From assembly GCA_963965975.1 (NCBI GenBank), contig OZ014424.1, positions 2,542,001 to 2,606,000 of the forward strand: 64,000 bases of DNA, read 5' to 3'. The notes beneath the pieces are model-generated. The model was not told the origin of the DNA. It saw nothing but the letters and a program-made list of their open reading frames with translations, and ran no database searches. Numbering within the stretch: the first letter of the stretch is position 1; each line of letters starts with the position of its first letter. The translations under genes and the position numbers were made by a program. Shown piece by piece: positions 11,858-26,290 of the stretch. Source of the stretch: Xestospongia bergquistia. Taxonomy: Eukaryota > Porifera > Demospongiae > Haplosclerida > Petrosiidae.

Positions 11858-14800
11858 ATAAAGGACTTAATCGGACTAATTAAACAAGATGCTACTAAAA
11901 GTTTAGTAAGTTGGTTTGCATTAACACTCTAAAGTCTTTAATTTAAAGTCTTTAGAAGCTTTAGTCTATTGAGTGATTTATATAAAGTAAACTGTTTAAT
12001 TTAAAGGACTTATTGCGAATAAGTAAATAAACTGCTATTAACAGTTTAATAAGTTTGATTTGCATTAACGCTCTAAAGTCTTTAATTTAAAGACTTTTAA
12101 AGGTTTAGACTATTGAGTGAAGTTTATAAACAAAAAAACTCAGTCTAATGGACTTAATGTGACTAACTAAATAAACTGCTATTAACAGTTTAGTAAGTTG
12201 GTTTGCATTAACGCTCTAAAGTCTTTAATTTAAAGACATTAGAAGGTTTAGACTATTGAGTAAAGTTTATAAAGTAAACTGCTCAGTCTAAAGTTCTTAA
12301 TGGCACTACCTAAATAAACTGCTATTAACAGATTAGTAAGTTGGTTTGCATTAACGCTCTAAAGTCTTTAATTTAAAGACTTTAGAAGGTTTAGACTATT
12401 GAGTGAAGTTTTTAAAGTAAACTGCTCAATCTAAAGGACTTATTGGGACTAACTAAATAAACTGCTATTAACAGTTTAGTAAGTTTGTTTGCATTACTAC
12501 TCTAAAGTCTTTAATTTAAAGACTTTAGAAGGTTTAGACTATTGAGTGAATTTTATAAAAAAAACTGCTCAGTCTAAAGGACTTATTGGCACTAACTAAA
12601 GAAGTTGCTACTAACAGTTTAGTAAGTTTTTTTGCATTAACACTCTAAAGTCTAGTTGAGACTATTCAGTGATTTATGTAAAGGAAAATGTTTAGTCTAA
12701 AGGATTTATTGGTACTAACTAAATAAACTGCTATTTACATTTTAGTAAGTTGGTTTTCAGTAACGCCCTAAAGTCTTTAATATAAAGACTTTAGAAGGTT
12801 TAGACTATCGAGTGGTGTTTATAAAGTAAACTGCTCAGTCTAAAAGACTTAATGAGACTGACTAAATAAACTGCTAATAACAGTTTAGTAACTTGGTTTA
12901 AATTAATGCTTTAAAGTCTTTAATTTAAGGACATTAGATGATTTACAGTATGGAGTGAAGTTTATAAAGTAAACTGCTCAGTATAAGGGACTTAATGGGA
13001 CTAATTAAACAAGATGCTACTAAAAGTTTAGTAAGTTGGTTTGCATTAACACTCTAAAGTCTTTAATTTAAAGACATTAGAAGGTTTAGACTATTGAGTG
13101 ATTTATATAAAGTAAACTGTTTAGTCTAAAGGACTTATTGGACTAACTAAATAAACTGCTATTAACAGTTTAATAATTTTGTTTGCATTAATGCTCTAAA
13201 ATCTTTAATTTAAAGACTTTAGAAGGTTTAGACTATTGAGTGAAGATTATAAACTAAACAGATCAGTCTAAAGGACATAATGGGACTAACTAAATAAACT
13301 GCTATTAACAGTTTAGTAAGTTGGTTTGCGTTAACTCCATAAGTATTTAATTTAAAGACTTTAGAAGGTTTAGACGATTTAGTGAATTTTATAATGTAAA
13401 CTACTCAGTCTAAAGGACTTAATGAGACTAACTAAATAAACTGCTATTAACAGTTTAGTAAGATTGTTTGCATTAACATTCTAATGTCTTTAATTTAAAG
13501 ACTTTAGAAGGTTTAGACTATTGAGTGAAGTTTATAAAGTAAACTGCTCAGTCCAAAGGACTTAATGGAAGAACTAAAGAAGCTGCTACTAACCGTTTAG
13601 TAAGTTGGTTTGCATTAACCCTCTAAAGTCTTTAGTTTAAAGACTTTAGTAGGTTTAGACTATTGAGTGAATTTTATAAAGTAAACTGCTCAGTCTAAAG
13701 GACTTAATGGGACTAAATAATTAAACTGCAATTAACTGTTTAGTAAGTTGGTTTGTATTAATGCTCTAAAGTCTTTAATTTAAAGACTTTAGAAGGTTTT
13801 GACTCTTTAGTGATGTTTATAAAGTAAACTGCTCAGTCTAATTGACTTAATGGCACTAACTAAAGAAGTTGCTACTAACAGTTTAGTAAGTTGTTTTGCA
13901 TTAACATTCTAAAGTCTTTAATTTAAAGACTTTAGAGGGTTTAGACAATTGAGTGAAGATTATAAAGTAAACTGGCTGCTACTTACAGTTTAGTATATTT
14001 GTTTGCATTAACCTTCTAAAGTCTTTAATTAAAAGACTTTAGAAGATTTGGACTATTGACTGAAGTTGATATAGTAAACTGCTCAGTCTGTAAGACTTAA
14101 CGGGACTAACTAAATAAACTGATATTAAGAGTTTAGTAAGTTGGTTTGCATTAACACTCTAAAATCTTTAATTTAAAGACTTTAGAAGGTTTAGACTATT
14201 GAGTGAAGATTATAAACTAAACTGCTCAGTCTAAAGGACTTAATGGGACTAACTAAAGAAGCTGCTACTAACTGTTTAATAAGTTCGTTTGCATTAACGC
14301 TGTAAATTCTTTATTTTAAAATCTTTAGAAGGTTTACACTATTGAGTGATTTATGTAAAGGAAACTCTTCAGCCTAAAGGATTTATTGGGACTAACTAAA
14401 GAAGCTGCTACTAACAGTTTAGTAAGATGGTTTCCATCAACGCACCAAAGTCTTCAATTTAAAGAGTTTAGAAGGTTTAGACTATTGAGTGAAGTTTATA
14501 AAGTAAACAGCTCAGTCTAAAGGACTCTATGAAACTAACTAAATAAACTCCTATTAACAGTTTAGTAAGTTGGTTTGCATTAACACTCTAAAGTCTTTAA
14601 CTTAAAGACTTTAGAAGATTTAGCTATTGAGTGAATTTTATAAAGTAAACTGCTCAGTCTAAAGGACTTAATGGCACTAACTAAATAAACTGCTATTAAC
14701 AGTTTAGTAAGTTGGTTTGCATTAACGCTCTAAACTCTTTAATTTAAAGACTTTTGAAGGTTTAGACTATTGAGTGAAGTTTATAAAGTAAACTGCTCAG

Positions 14801-15410
14801 TCTAAAGTTCTTAATGGCACTAACTAAATAAACTGCTATTATCAGTTTAGTAAGTTGGTTTGCATTAACGCTCTGAAGTCTTTAATTTAAAGACTTCAGA
14901 AGGTTTAGACTATTGAGTGATGTTTATAAAGTAAACTGCTCAGTCTAAAGGACTTAATGGGACTAACTGAAGAAGCTGCTACTAACAGTTTAGTAAGTTG
15001 GTTTCCATCAACGCACCAAAGTCTTAAATTTAAAGAGTTTAGAAGGTTTAGACTGTTGAGTGAAGTTTATAAAGTAAACTGCTCAGTCTAAAGGACTTAG
15101 TGGCACTAACTAAATAAATTACTCTTAACAGTTTAGTTAGTTGGTTTGCATTAACGCTCTAAAGTCTTTAACTTAAAGACTTTAGAAGGTTTAGACTATT
15201 GAGTAAAGTTTATAAAGTAAACTGCTCAGTCTAAAGGACTTAATGGGACTAACTAAATAAACTGCAATTAACTGTTTAGTTAGTTTGTTTGCAATAATGC
15301 TCAAATGTCTTTAATTTAAAGACTTTCGAAGGTGTAGATTGTTGAGTGAAGTTTATAAAGTAAACTGCTCAATCTAAAGGATTTAATGGGACTAAATAAA
15401 TAAACTGCTT
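11821..15410 (-). repeat. Satellite array, ~143-bp monomer, reverse orientation
   Basis: This is the same monomer family read as its reverse complement: GTTTGCATTAACGCTCTAAAG, TTTAGACTATTGAGTG, then AAACTGCTCAGTCTAAAGG recur at satellite spacing. Copies vary at many positions and I saw no higher-order identity here. The array stops abruptly at 15,410, where TAAACTGCTT joins a copy of the duplicated host gene. Confidence 0.95.
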
Positions 15411-17492
15411 GTCTTCCTCTATTGTTTATTATACAATGTACATACAATAGGTAAAAGAGGTCTTAAAATTACTCATAATGGTTAGTATAAGATGAATTGC
15501 TCTCTTTTTTTTCTGTCATAGGAGAGCCCATCCTTTCAACTCGTTTATAACCCATATCATCTCATGTACAAGGATGTTCTGGAAGGTTTGCAAATTGTAC
15601 TTTCATTCAAGAACAAATCAACTTTGTGTTTGATGCTCAAGATTGTATGCATCAAATTCTATTGGTTAGTTTGATATTATCCTCGTCATTTATTCATCCA
15701 TCCATTCATTCATTCGTCCATTCATCTATTCATCCATCCGTTCATTCATTTGCCATTTATCCATTCATCCATCCATTACAGCACTTATAAAAAGCAATGA
15801 TTATTACCATGCTACAACATCAACAAAGCAAATAATGGTTACTTCTACCTCACACTGTCCGGCTCGTTGCCACTTAATTCAGTCTCCCTTTTGACCTCTC
15901 TTTAATAAAGACACTCAACAGGATCCTGTAGCTCACCCTTTTCTCCTCCTCCATTCCTCTTACCAAAGAAGCATAAACAAAAAAGAAGTATCTCCTTGTC
16001 AACAACACCAAGATCCTCACTCTTAGTCCCATAATGTAGCAACATGAGGAGCGCGAGCAATAGTACTGGCAGCTGATAGTAACTATGACACTCTTTGAAG
16101 TAACACAAGTAGTAGTTTTACTTTCTCTATTCCTGTTATACCAAGTTTAATGGAGGATTTCTTTTGGTTGATTATAAGAGTGCTGCCTCTTCGTGTGGAG
16201 GTCTACTTACATAACAGGTTTGTCCTCACATATACTATGAATGTTTGACTCTTTCTTTCTCTTTAGATGTTCTAGTATTATTACAATGAATGATTGTCTA
16301 CTATTGCTTTGTAATAATGTCATTAATAGTAATAGGAGAAGTATGTCAAAGAACAAACCAGGTATATTTAAGGAATAGATGGATAAAGGAGTGTAACAAT
16401 AGATAACAAATGAATGACAGAGTAATGGACATATCATTGAAGTCAATGGACGGATGAGTAGATAGACTAATGTAAAGACAGGTGAACATATGGATTCACA
16501 AACAGATAAATAGATTTACTAATGAATGTTTTATTAATGAGTGCTTTGTTAATGATTGTTCTGTTCTCTTTTTATAGTGGTTTTTGTTAAATGATCTACT
16601 TGATACTCATGTGTGTAGTCCTTTGTTGCTCCCTGAGTCTTGTTCTGATAAGTGGGTAGAGGGAGTTATGGGAAATCAATGTGAAAATATTCAAACTGGG
16701 AGCGATTTGTTCCCCAAAAATAGAATGTCCATCAAACTGGTAAAAATATATCACACCACAACGTTGAAAACTAAGAAATATGAAAAGTAATTATTATATT
16801 TGTGCATGTTCTTAAAAATTTTCTACCTGTCCATCAATCCATCCATTTATTATTTACTTCCTCCTTTTGTCTTTCTGTCTTAGTCTTCCTCTATTGTTTG
16901 TTATACAATGTACATACAATAGGTAAAACAGGTCTTAAAATTACTCATAATGTTTAAGATGTGTTTGCCATTAATAGCTGTATGGATGTTTATGTAAGAC
17001 ATGATGCACATTAGATGGAGGTGAATCTCAAGCATGACCCAAACTGGACGGACCAGTTATTAATACTTGTATTACAGGATGTTTGAGTTACTATGTCAAG
17101 TTGAAGGAGGATTTAATGTACATGGCAATGATTAACATTCATAACATTCATAACAATATGTATTACTCTATTAATCTGTATGTTCACTCTAGTGATCCAT
17201 CCATTCATAGGTATGGTACTCATATCTGCCAGTCTTTTTTTTCACCCATGGAGACTGTCCTTTCTCCTTTACCCATTCTTCTCCCTCCTCCAATTCTCTC
17301 TGATTCCCCAACCTTTGAAGTATCAATACTAGTCACCATACCAGCTTGTCTATCAGCTATGAATGATGCTGGGTCTCCTACTATTTTCATCACAACTGGT
17401 CCCCCTACCTGCTAACTACAAACTCATGTGTTCTCTCTATCACGCTCTCTTTTCTCTTAAATCTACTTTAACAGAAATGAAATTAGTATCTT
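15411..17492 (+). pseudogene. Truncated copy (A1) of an unrecognised intron-rich gene
   Basis: This stretch matches 26,274-28,369 almost throughout. It begins inside what is internal sequence in the other copies, so the satellite junction removed its upstream part. Exon-like pieces on the plus strand include one following TCATAG at about 15,520 (it reads ...LVYNPYHLMYKDVLEGLQ...) and one at about 16,579 (WFLLNDLLDTHVCSPLLLPE...). Introns contain CATT/CATC tracts. I could not identify the protein. Small frame differences between copies and the missing 5' end argue for a non-functional fragment. Confidence 0.6.
15687..15776. repeat. CATT/CATC tetranucleotide tract
   Basis: This is an imperfect run of CATT and CATC units within an intron. 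Related tracts lie near 21,040-21,150, 23,757-23,870, 25,080-25,190, 26,557-26,640, 42,625-42,740 and 43,950-44,055, each at the equivalent position of a duplicated gene copy. They generate artificial Ser-Ile-His-Pro open frames. Confidence 0.9.
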
Positions 17493-17921
17493 CAAGAACA
17501 AACATCTATTTTTTTTACCTGCTGCTCATCTGGAACTATTGACAACACCTCTCATGCTGTAAAATACTGTAATACTTTAGAGAATGCTTCCATTTATATA
17601 AATGAGAGTGCTCCTGCATCAAATAATGTAATGATGAGGAAGATGGATTGAATGGATGGATGGGTCAATCAATGGGTGGATAGACTTTTCTTGTATTTTT
17701 CTTGTATTAGTTGAAATCATCTCATCCTTTGCTACAATAACCTTGTCAACCTGAGTTGGAATCTTTCTACAATAGCCTCTCTTCTCCATCTCCCAAATCA
17801 CCTGATCCTATTGTACGTCAACAGCTTCAAGAAATGTTAATAAATCAGAGAGAGAGAGAGAGAGAGAGAGTTATGTATTAATCTTTAAATGATTACTATT
17901 TCATGTGGATCTCTGTCTTTC

Positions 17922-17966
<45 letters not shown>

Positions 17967-20395
17967 GTCATAGAGTCATTGAGTCATAGCAAAAACACAA
18001 AATTAATGACTTAGAACCAATAAATTCTTAAACTCTATCAATACTAAAGAGAACATATTGATTATTTCATGACCGTTTATCACTTCTGCTACTACCTGAC
18101 TTAAATTATTAACACTAAAGATCAAGTGAGCTATTAGTCTCCTGTAGCAGCAATAATGCAAACTATTTGTAATATAGACATAGCCAGTACCACATCTATT
18201 GCAAACTAGGGATTAGGTCAAATAAGTTAACAATCTCGTGCATGCTAGCCACCACCTCCTAGTATATTAGTCATATATGTGTAGTAGTGACTGTTAGAAA
18301 GCAAACCTAATCATAAAATGTATGAAAAGATTTCCTTTAACTTGTGTAGTCATTGTTTAGAAAGCAGATCTAATCATAATAAATATCATAGTGAATTATC
18401 TTATTGCATACATTCACTGATTAGTTTACTATGACAATCACAGACTATCCATCCATTGTCCTTTATCATTTATCCATTCATATTATTATCTTATTCATAT
18501 TATCTATTATCATATTATTATCATATTATTACATTATTATCTGTCCATTTAGATCTCAGAAGATGTGATATGGCAAAGTATAATTTGTGAGAACATCCTC
18601 ATTAGTTACCTTGAATACTAGAAAATCCTTCTATTGAATGCTCAAGACTACCTCTTCCTAGTTATGAGGTAGGTGGAGTCATATAATATTGCATGTATGT
18701 TGTCTTTATTAATTCATTAATTAAAAAGGTATACTAATTACAAATAATAATAAAAGAGTGAACATACTACATATGTTTTTGTTTGTTATAAATATTTACA
18801 TTGTACTATACAAATTGAAATAATTGTCACATTACAATACAAGTTTCAACACTCCTTTACTTTACATTTGTATATATATTTATATATCATTTAAACTGAT
18901 ATCTGTCATAGTTGTTAAATTATCTTATCATTAGGTATCTAATCTCTTTTCCAGGAGTGTTATTGTACATGTCCACTGATTTACATATATTTTCATATCA
19001 GAATGGTTTTGAATATTATATGAGGGAGGACAAAACTTCATGGAAATCTAAACCTGTTTGACTTGTTAGACAGTTTTGGCAACATTATAAACATCCTCCT
19101 AATCTATAAGAAATGGAATTTGTAAATGTATTATAGATGAATGCACGACAAATAAAAGGACAGACAGACAACAAACAAACAAACAGATATCAATCTCTTT
19201 TCATTTACAGATGTCTCTTTATCAGTGAGAATGTAGTCATTTTATAAACACATACTAACACATTGTAATTTGTATGAAATGTTAGAACTTGTCCAGTCCA
19301 ACAAAGATAGGAGTGACTTATCTCCCACATTATGGGACATTAATCTCATGATTGACCTAGCACAGTCTGTAATTGAACCAATGACCATACCGAAACTCTC
19401 TCGTATAATTTGCATGATACAAGAGAACTATCATGTCATTATTATTTTAGCTATTCCCATTGTACCAGGAGAAGATGACTACACCCACAAATCAATCTCT
19501 TTCACCCTTTATATGCTGCTAGTCAATAAAAATGAACTTTTCCCATGTCTCACTATCGACTTTCCTATCTCATCATATGGGCACATCAAGATCAGACAAG
19601 GGTAGACTAGATAGTGAGACAATGTCACAGATTCAACTAGATGTGTCTGTCAGAAATCATCAAAGAAAACTAGGATATGATAGTTTAAATTCACCATCAT
19701 CAGTATAGGAAGTAGCTATTAATCCCAGTGTAATGGCTGAAGAATGGATGGAGTAAAGGTACATATCATTTTAATATTAATCTTAGTAAATTAGATAACA
19801 ATGTTAGTAGATATGATATCAGTGTTGATAGGTCAGATATCAGCATTTCTATATCAGATATCAAGATGAGTAAATCAGATGTCAGTATCAGTGTACGATC
19901 AGATATCATAGTTAAAAATCATGTTGATGCCTGTTTGTAGTAGGTCTGATATCACCATTTCTAAATCAGATAAAGTCAACTCCATCCTATATTTACTTCA
20001 TAATGCTACACATTTAAGAAGTGTTTACCTTTTCTAACATCTAAATAATGGTCTTAATAGTGCCAATACCTTCTGTAGGCTATACTTTAAATGTAATGAA
20101 GATTTAGTGACAGCAAACAGTTGTATTGATGATTGTTGAATGATATATTGAAGGTATATTACCAAGAATACAGCTACAGTACAATAAAAAAATGTTTGTG
20201 AATGTTAATGTTACATTGATCAAGAGATTAAAGTAAATAGTTTATGAATTTTGGTTCTGTAGGAAAGAGGATTGCATACTTCAAGGTCATCATCATATAA
20301 CATAATTTCCAAAACAGTGGAAATAATAGAAAACAAAGGATGCTCCTTGTAAGACTTGCCATCTGACATTAGCCCATCTGCCCTTTGATTGCTAG
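17493..20395. other. Mostly non-repeated AT-rich stretch with one possible exon
   Basis: This lies between two duplicated gene pieces and is not duplicated in the window. It holds GA and CT microsatellites (17,847-17,870 and about 17,917-17,963) and ATT/ATA-rich tracts near 18,480-18,540. An open plus-strand frame at 19,270-19,605 (111 codons) has balanced composition (it includes LSPTLWDINLMIDLAQSVIE) and could be a real exon of the same locus. I do not recognise it and saw nothing else here. Confidence 0.5.
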
Positions 20396-23300
20396 TAAGT
20401 ATCTAATTGGTGTGCATGCTACTAAATTCATATGTAAATGTATTATTGTTCTAACCTCAGTATAAATCTTAAGGACAAAAGAGATTCCAGAAATGGATTA
20501 TCATAGACACATTTTTTGTGAAATTTCAGAAGCCATTTTCCTTTATTCCTTTTACGAATAAGCTTTTCTCCAATCATTCTCTTATGTCTCCTAAAATGAA
20601 CAATAAGAAAATACATATATGTGTGTATTCATGTATACATGTATCCTACTCTGGTCATTTAGACAATCAGCTTGGAAACAACAAATAGGGGGTGTGGTTT
20701 GTTTGGATCTTTCATACGAGGATCCCTTTGTTCCTCAGACACAAATCATCTATCATGGAAGTACTGTCAAAGCTTCACTTTTATGGTCTATAGTACTGCT
20801 TCATTCATCTATCCACTCATCCGTTGATAGTGTAATAGGATGTTGTATTCAAGATGGGTTCTTTATAAAGTCTACTATGAAAAGACTAGAGTAAGTCTCT
20901 CACATAAAATATATATCAATTTGACAGTCCTTTGTCTAGATTCTGAAATTGAAGTGGTTATGATGTATCTAATGCAATCAAATGTTACTATTGAATGCAA
21001 TATTCCACCTGTGAGTGTTTAATGCCCATTCTATGAATCTATCCATCCATGTTCTGTTTCATGTATCCATTCATCAGTCTATTGATCCATTCATCCACCC
21101 ATTTATTCATTCATTCAATCAATGCATTCATTCATTCTTTTATAGCCCTGGCCTCTTATTGACTTTAGCTGTTCACTGGTGGTGACATTCTCATTTGAAG
21201 CTTCTTATCCATTTGTTAGAGACTTCCAAAATGAAAAAGACATCCAACATTTTCAAGGCCTCAATCAGTCTACTGTTACTATCACAACAGATGTCACATT
21301 ATTATTAATTTTATATCGCAGAACTGCTCTGAAATGACTCAATAATAATAATAATATTAAAGGTATTTGTTACCTAGCAACCATTAACACACACTAATTT
21401 ATTTTTGCTATTTGTCCATTCAAAATTTGAATCAAAAAATTATGCATCTATTTTAGCATAGATTGGTCTGATATTGTGGGTGGAGCCACAATGATCAGAC
21501 TGTTCTTGCTGCACCATCTGGTCTTCAATATCTTGTTGGAGAAAAAGTATTGGACATTCCTTATAAGGTAAACTAGCAACTCCTCCACCTCTTGTGTCCA
21601 TCCATCCTTCCAGCATCTATTCACCTCTTCAATACATTAACAGACTATTCGTTTATTTAACCATTTTTTCTCTTTTTGTGTAGATCCATTCTGACGATAT
21701 TGAGGTCCTAACAAGTTTTCTAGAGCAATATTCTGCTGGTTCAATACCTACTCTACTTCCTTCTCTATCTTTCTTGACCTTTGGACTACAAACTGTAAAT
21801 ACAACTATTTTTAACAGCTGATAACAGGGAAACTAATCCAGTTTAAACTCTCATCACTTTACTCCAAGTCTCAAGTTACAGCATACACTTTCTCAGCATT
21901 TATAGAAGGTGAGAAAGTATTATTGACTAACAATAAAGCTATCAATTAACTATAAAATAAAAAAATGATAATTCAAAATTAATTACCTATTATTAAACTT
22001 AATAATTAATAGTAATTTATAAAAAGTTTAATAATTGAGTATGTTTAAATTTTATTTCAAAAGATATATGGGTGTGGCTTAGAAAATTACTAATGAAAAC
22101 ATTCATAATCTCTAAAGACATTAATTTTAGTGATAGATGCAGTACATTATATGTAATGAATAGTAAGAATTAATGAATGTAAATTTTGATTCTGAAAGAA
22201 AAATACTATTTCATACAACTTTCAGTGCATATTTTTGTGTAGATCCATTCTGACGATATTGAGGTCCTAACAAGTTTTCTAGAACAATATTCTGCTGGTT
22301 CAATACCTACTCTACTTCCTTCTCTATCTTTCTTGACCTTTTTCAAGTTATAGCATACACTTTGTCAGCATTTATAGAAGGTGAGAAAGAATTATTGACT
22401 AACAATAACAGCTATCAATTAACTTTACAATAAAATGATAATTTAAAATAAATTACCTATTATTAAACTTAATAATTTATAAAAAGTTTAATAATTGAGT
22501 TGGAAGTTATTTCAAGAGAGATCAAAGTTGTTGTGGTGACGTTTTGCTTACAATGAACAAGAGAGTCTTCCTCTAATTTTTATACCATGTTTCCTATGCC
22601 CCACCCATCAATCTCAACTCAAGGGACTTGTTGTCTTCCAATGGTATCCATTGCTAATAGCAATATGCGAGCATCCCACATTTGTAGACAAAATCACAGA
22701 AACATTAGCATCACTTTTTGAAAGGAAATATTTTTATCATTTCTTCAAGAATTAGTATTTATTCAATTGAAGGTGTGGGCAGATACTTTTAACATTTGGA
22801 ACATCACACAAAAATACATAATGAGAAATATGTGAGTTGTCGGTCTGTTCATTCATTTAATGATTAGTCCATTCATTCATCCATCTATCCATTCATTTCC
22901 TTTTAGTCAACTATTATACATGATGATAGAGAGTCCCTCGAATTACTTCCACTTACAACAAAGTCCCCTACTCCAAGATTTTTACCCTCAAACTAGATGA
23001 CACAGATAATGAAGATGAGACGATTGACCTAGAACTGTTATTATCACTTTCATCAGAAAGTGCTCGCTGTTCCAGTCTCCATATAAACCACACCTCTTTA
23101 TTTCTACATTTGAGTTACACATTAAAATATAACTCCATTGGAGATAATGCAGAACAACAAGATAATTAAAGATGGCAGAATTCCTCTCTGCTTAAGTAAA
23201 TTCATTTTGTTTCTGATTATATTATATCAATGTTATGTGTACACTACATATACTATATATGCCAATTGATAACACTAACAATGATATCATTATTTTATTG

Positions 23301-26273
23301 CTGTGCAGGTTGTCTGTTATCACGTGCAACAAGTGAAGACAATTTTCTTTGTGACTTGAGATTAAAACTTAGACTCTTTTCACTTCTTGATGCCAATGAG
23401 CTAGCAGACATTACTTAAGAGACTTTATGTAGTCCAACAGATCCTATTATCAACATACATCAATGTTTCTGTCCAGCAGCTAGTTCACTGAATGGAAGGT
23501 ACTCATGTTCTTTTTTAGCTTTCTAATCTCTTTCTCTTTCCCATAGTTTGAGTGGTTAGTATAAGATGAGTTCCTCTTGTTTTTTTGTCATTGGAGAGCT
23601 CATCCTTTCATGTCGTTTATAACCCATAGCATCTCATGTACAAGGATATTTTGGAAAGTTTGCAAATTGTATTTTCTACCAAGAACAAATCAACTTTGTG
23701 TTTGATGCTCAAGATTGTATGCATCAAATTCTATTGGTTAGTTTGTTATTTGCCTTGTCATTCATTCATCCATCCATTCATTCATTCGTGCGTTCATCTA
23801 TTCATCCATCTATTCATTCATTCATGCGTTCATCTATTCATCCATCCATTCATTCATTTGCCATTTATCCATCCATTACAGCACTTTTAAAAAGCAATGA
23901 TTATTACTAGCTACATAATCAACAAAAAAAGCAAATAATGGTTACTTCTACTTCACACTGTCCGGCTCACCCATGTCGTTCCCACATATCTCTCTTAATT
24001 CAGTCTCCCTTTTGACTTCTCTTTAATAGAGACACTCAACAGGACCCTGTAGCTCACCCTTTTCTCCTCCTCCATTCTACTCACCAAAGAAGCATAAACA
24101 CAAAAGAAGTATCTCCTGGTCAACAACGCTAAGATCCTCACTCTTAGTCCCATAATGTAGCAACATGAGGAGCGCGAGCAATAGTACTGGCAGCTGATAG
24201 TAATTGTGACACTCTTTGAAGTAACACTAGTCGTTTTACTTTCTCTATTTCTGTTATACCAAGTTTAATGGAGGATTTCTTTTAGTTGGTTATAAGAGTG
24301 CTGCCTCTTCATGTGGAGGTCTACTTACATAGCAGGTTTGTCCTCAAATATACTATGAATGTTATTATGGAATATGAATAATTATTAGTGAAATCATTAA
24401 TTATTTATTTTATGTATTTACAAAAACTGTTTGACTCTTTCTTAAGTATCTAATTGGTGTGCATGCTACTAAATTCACATGTAAATGTATTATTGTTCTA
24501 ACCTCAGTATAGATCTTAAGGACAAAAGAGATTCCAGAAATGGATTATCATAGACACATTTTTTGTGAAATTTTAGAAGCCATTTTCCTTTATTCCTTTT
24601 ACGAATAAGTTTTTCTCTAATCATTCTCTTATGGCTCCTAAAATGAACAATAAGAAAATACATATATATGTGTATTCATGTATACATGTATCCTACTCTG
24701 ATCATTTAGACAATCAGCTTGGAAACAACAAATAAGGGGTGTGGTTTGTTTGGATCTTTCATACGAGGATCCCTTTGTTCCTCAGACACAAATCATCTAT
24801 CATGGAAGTACTGTCAAAGCTTCACTTTTATGGTCTATAGTACTGCTTCATTCATCTATCCACTCATCCGTTGATAGTATAATAGTATGTTGTATTCGAG
24901 ATGGGTTCTTTATAGTCTACTATGAAAATTACTAGAGTAAGTCTCTCACATAAAATATATCAATTCGACAGTCCTTTGTCTAGATTCTGAAATTGAAGTG
25001 GTTATGGCGTATCCAATGCAATCAAATGTTACTATTGAATGCAATGTTCCACTAGTGAGTTTTTAATGTCCATTCCATGAATCTATCCATCCATTTTCTA
25101 TTTCATGTATCCATTCATCAGTCTATTGATCCATTTATCCACCTATTTATTCATTCATTCAATCAATGCATTCATTCATTCTTTTATAGCCCTGGCCTCT
25201 TATTGACTTTAGCTGTTCACTGGTGGCGACATTCTCATTTGAAGCTTCTTATCCATTTGTTAGAGACTTCCAAAATGAAAAAGACATCCAACATTTTCAG
25301 GGCCTCAATCAGTCTACTGTTATTATCACAACAGATGTCACATTATTATTAATTTTATATCGCAGAACTGCTCTGAAATGACTCAATAATAATAATAATA
25401 TTAAAGGTATTTGTTACCTAGCAACCATTAACACACACTAATTTATTTTTGCTATTTGTCCATTACAAATTTGAATCAAAAAATTATGTATCTATTTTAG
25501 CATAGATTGGTCTGATATTGTGGGTGGAGGCACAATAATCAGACTGTTCTTGCTGCACCATCTGGTCTTCAATTACTTGTTGGAGAAAAAGTATTGGACA
25601 TTCCTTATAAGGTAAACTAGCAACTCCTCCACCTCTTGTATTCATGCATCCGTCCTTTCAGCATCTATTCAACTCTTCAATTCATCAACAGACTATTCAT
25701 TTATTTAACCATTTTTTCTCTTTTTGTGTAGATCCATTCTGTCGATATTGAGGTCCGAACAAGTTTTCTAGAACAATATTCTGCTGGTTCAATACCTACT
25801 CTACTTCCTTATCTATCTTTCTTGACCTTTTTCAAGTTACAGCATACACTTTGTCAGCATTTATAGAAGGTGAGAAAGAATTATTGACTAACAATAACAG
25901 CTATCAATTAACTATAAAATAAAATGATAATTTAAAATTAATTACCTATTATTAAACTTAATAATTTATAAAAAGTTTAATAATTGAGTATATTTAAATT
26001 TTATTTCAAATTGAATTGTGGGCAGATACTTTTAACATTTGAAACGTCACACAAAAATACATAATGAGAAAGATGTGAGCTGTTTGTCTGTTCATTCATT
26101 AAATGATTAGTCCATTCATTCATCCATCTATCCGTTCATTTCCTTTTAGTCAACTATTATACGTGATGATAGAGAGTCCCTCGAATTACTTCCACTTACA
26201 ACAAAGTCCCTACTCCAAGATTTTTACCTTCAAACTAGATGACACAGATAATGAAGAAGATCTTTTTGTCTTT
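20396..26273 (+). pseudogene. Larger block of the unrecognised intron-rich gene with internal duplications
   Basis: Two exons join in phase 0: 21,499-21,567 (23 codons, TVLAAPSGLQYLVGEK..., preceded by CAG, followed by GTAAAC) and 21,684-21,794 (37 codons, IHSDDIEVLTSFLEQYSAGS..., donor GTAAAT). Another likely exon begins at 21,146 after TTTATAG and reads PWPLIDFSCSLVVTFSFEAS.... The second exon recurs at about 22,244 and 25,734, and the 20,396-21,300 segment recurs at 24,444-25,355, so the block holds tandem internal duplications. Some repeats of the 37-codon exon lose its donor and hit a stop soon after. The family is unknown to me. Either a real gene with duplicated parts or an array of decaying fragments is possible. 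Confidence 0.55.
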
Positions 26274-26290
26274 GTCTTCCTCTATTGTTT
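21291..26290. repeat. Segmental duplication, copy 1 (~5 kb)
   Basis: This copy matches 35,938-45,200 once the transposon at 37,906-42,129 is removed. From 21,291 to 23,258 the offset to the other copy is constant (14,647), so there is no net indel over ~1.97 kb. I counted about five substitutions there, for example TATATCGCAG against TATATTGCAG. The remainder matches with few substitutions and small indels. This copy preserves the uninterrupted transposon target, ACTATATATGCC at 23,252-23,263. Confidence 0.95.

Noticed and set aside
1-15410. CRISPR-like or bacterial repeat array
   Set aside because: Units are ~143 bp without unique spacers, the surrounding genes have spliceosomal introns, and the array shows higher-order structure; it is a eukaryotic satellite.
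15902-16108. Minus-strand frame with a signal-peptide-like stretch (LPVLLLALLMLL), repeated at 26,764
   Set aside because: It is kept only in the A copies; in the D copies a TAG follows soon after. The plus strand here also shows exon-like frames. A real minus-strand exon ending at a conserved GTRAG donor cannot be excluded, but support is too thin.
23636-23910. Open frames rich in Ser-Ile-His-Pro (also at 26,368, 42,504, 42,566, 25,077 and 43,945)
   Set aside because: They are translations of intronic CATT/CATC repeats and occur in more than one frame of the same repeat; they are not proteins.
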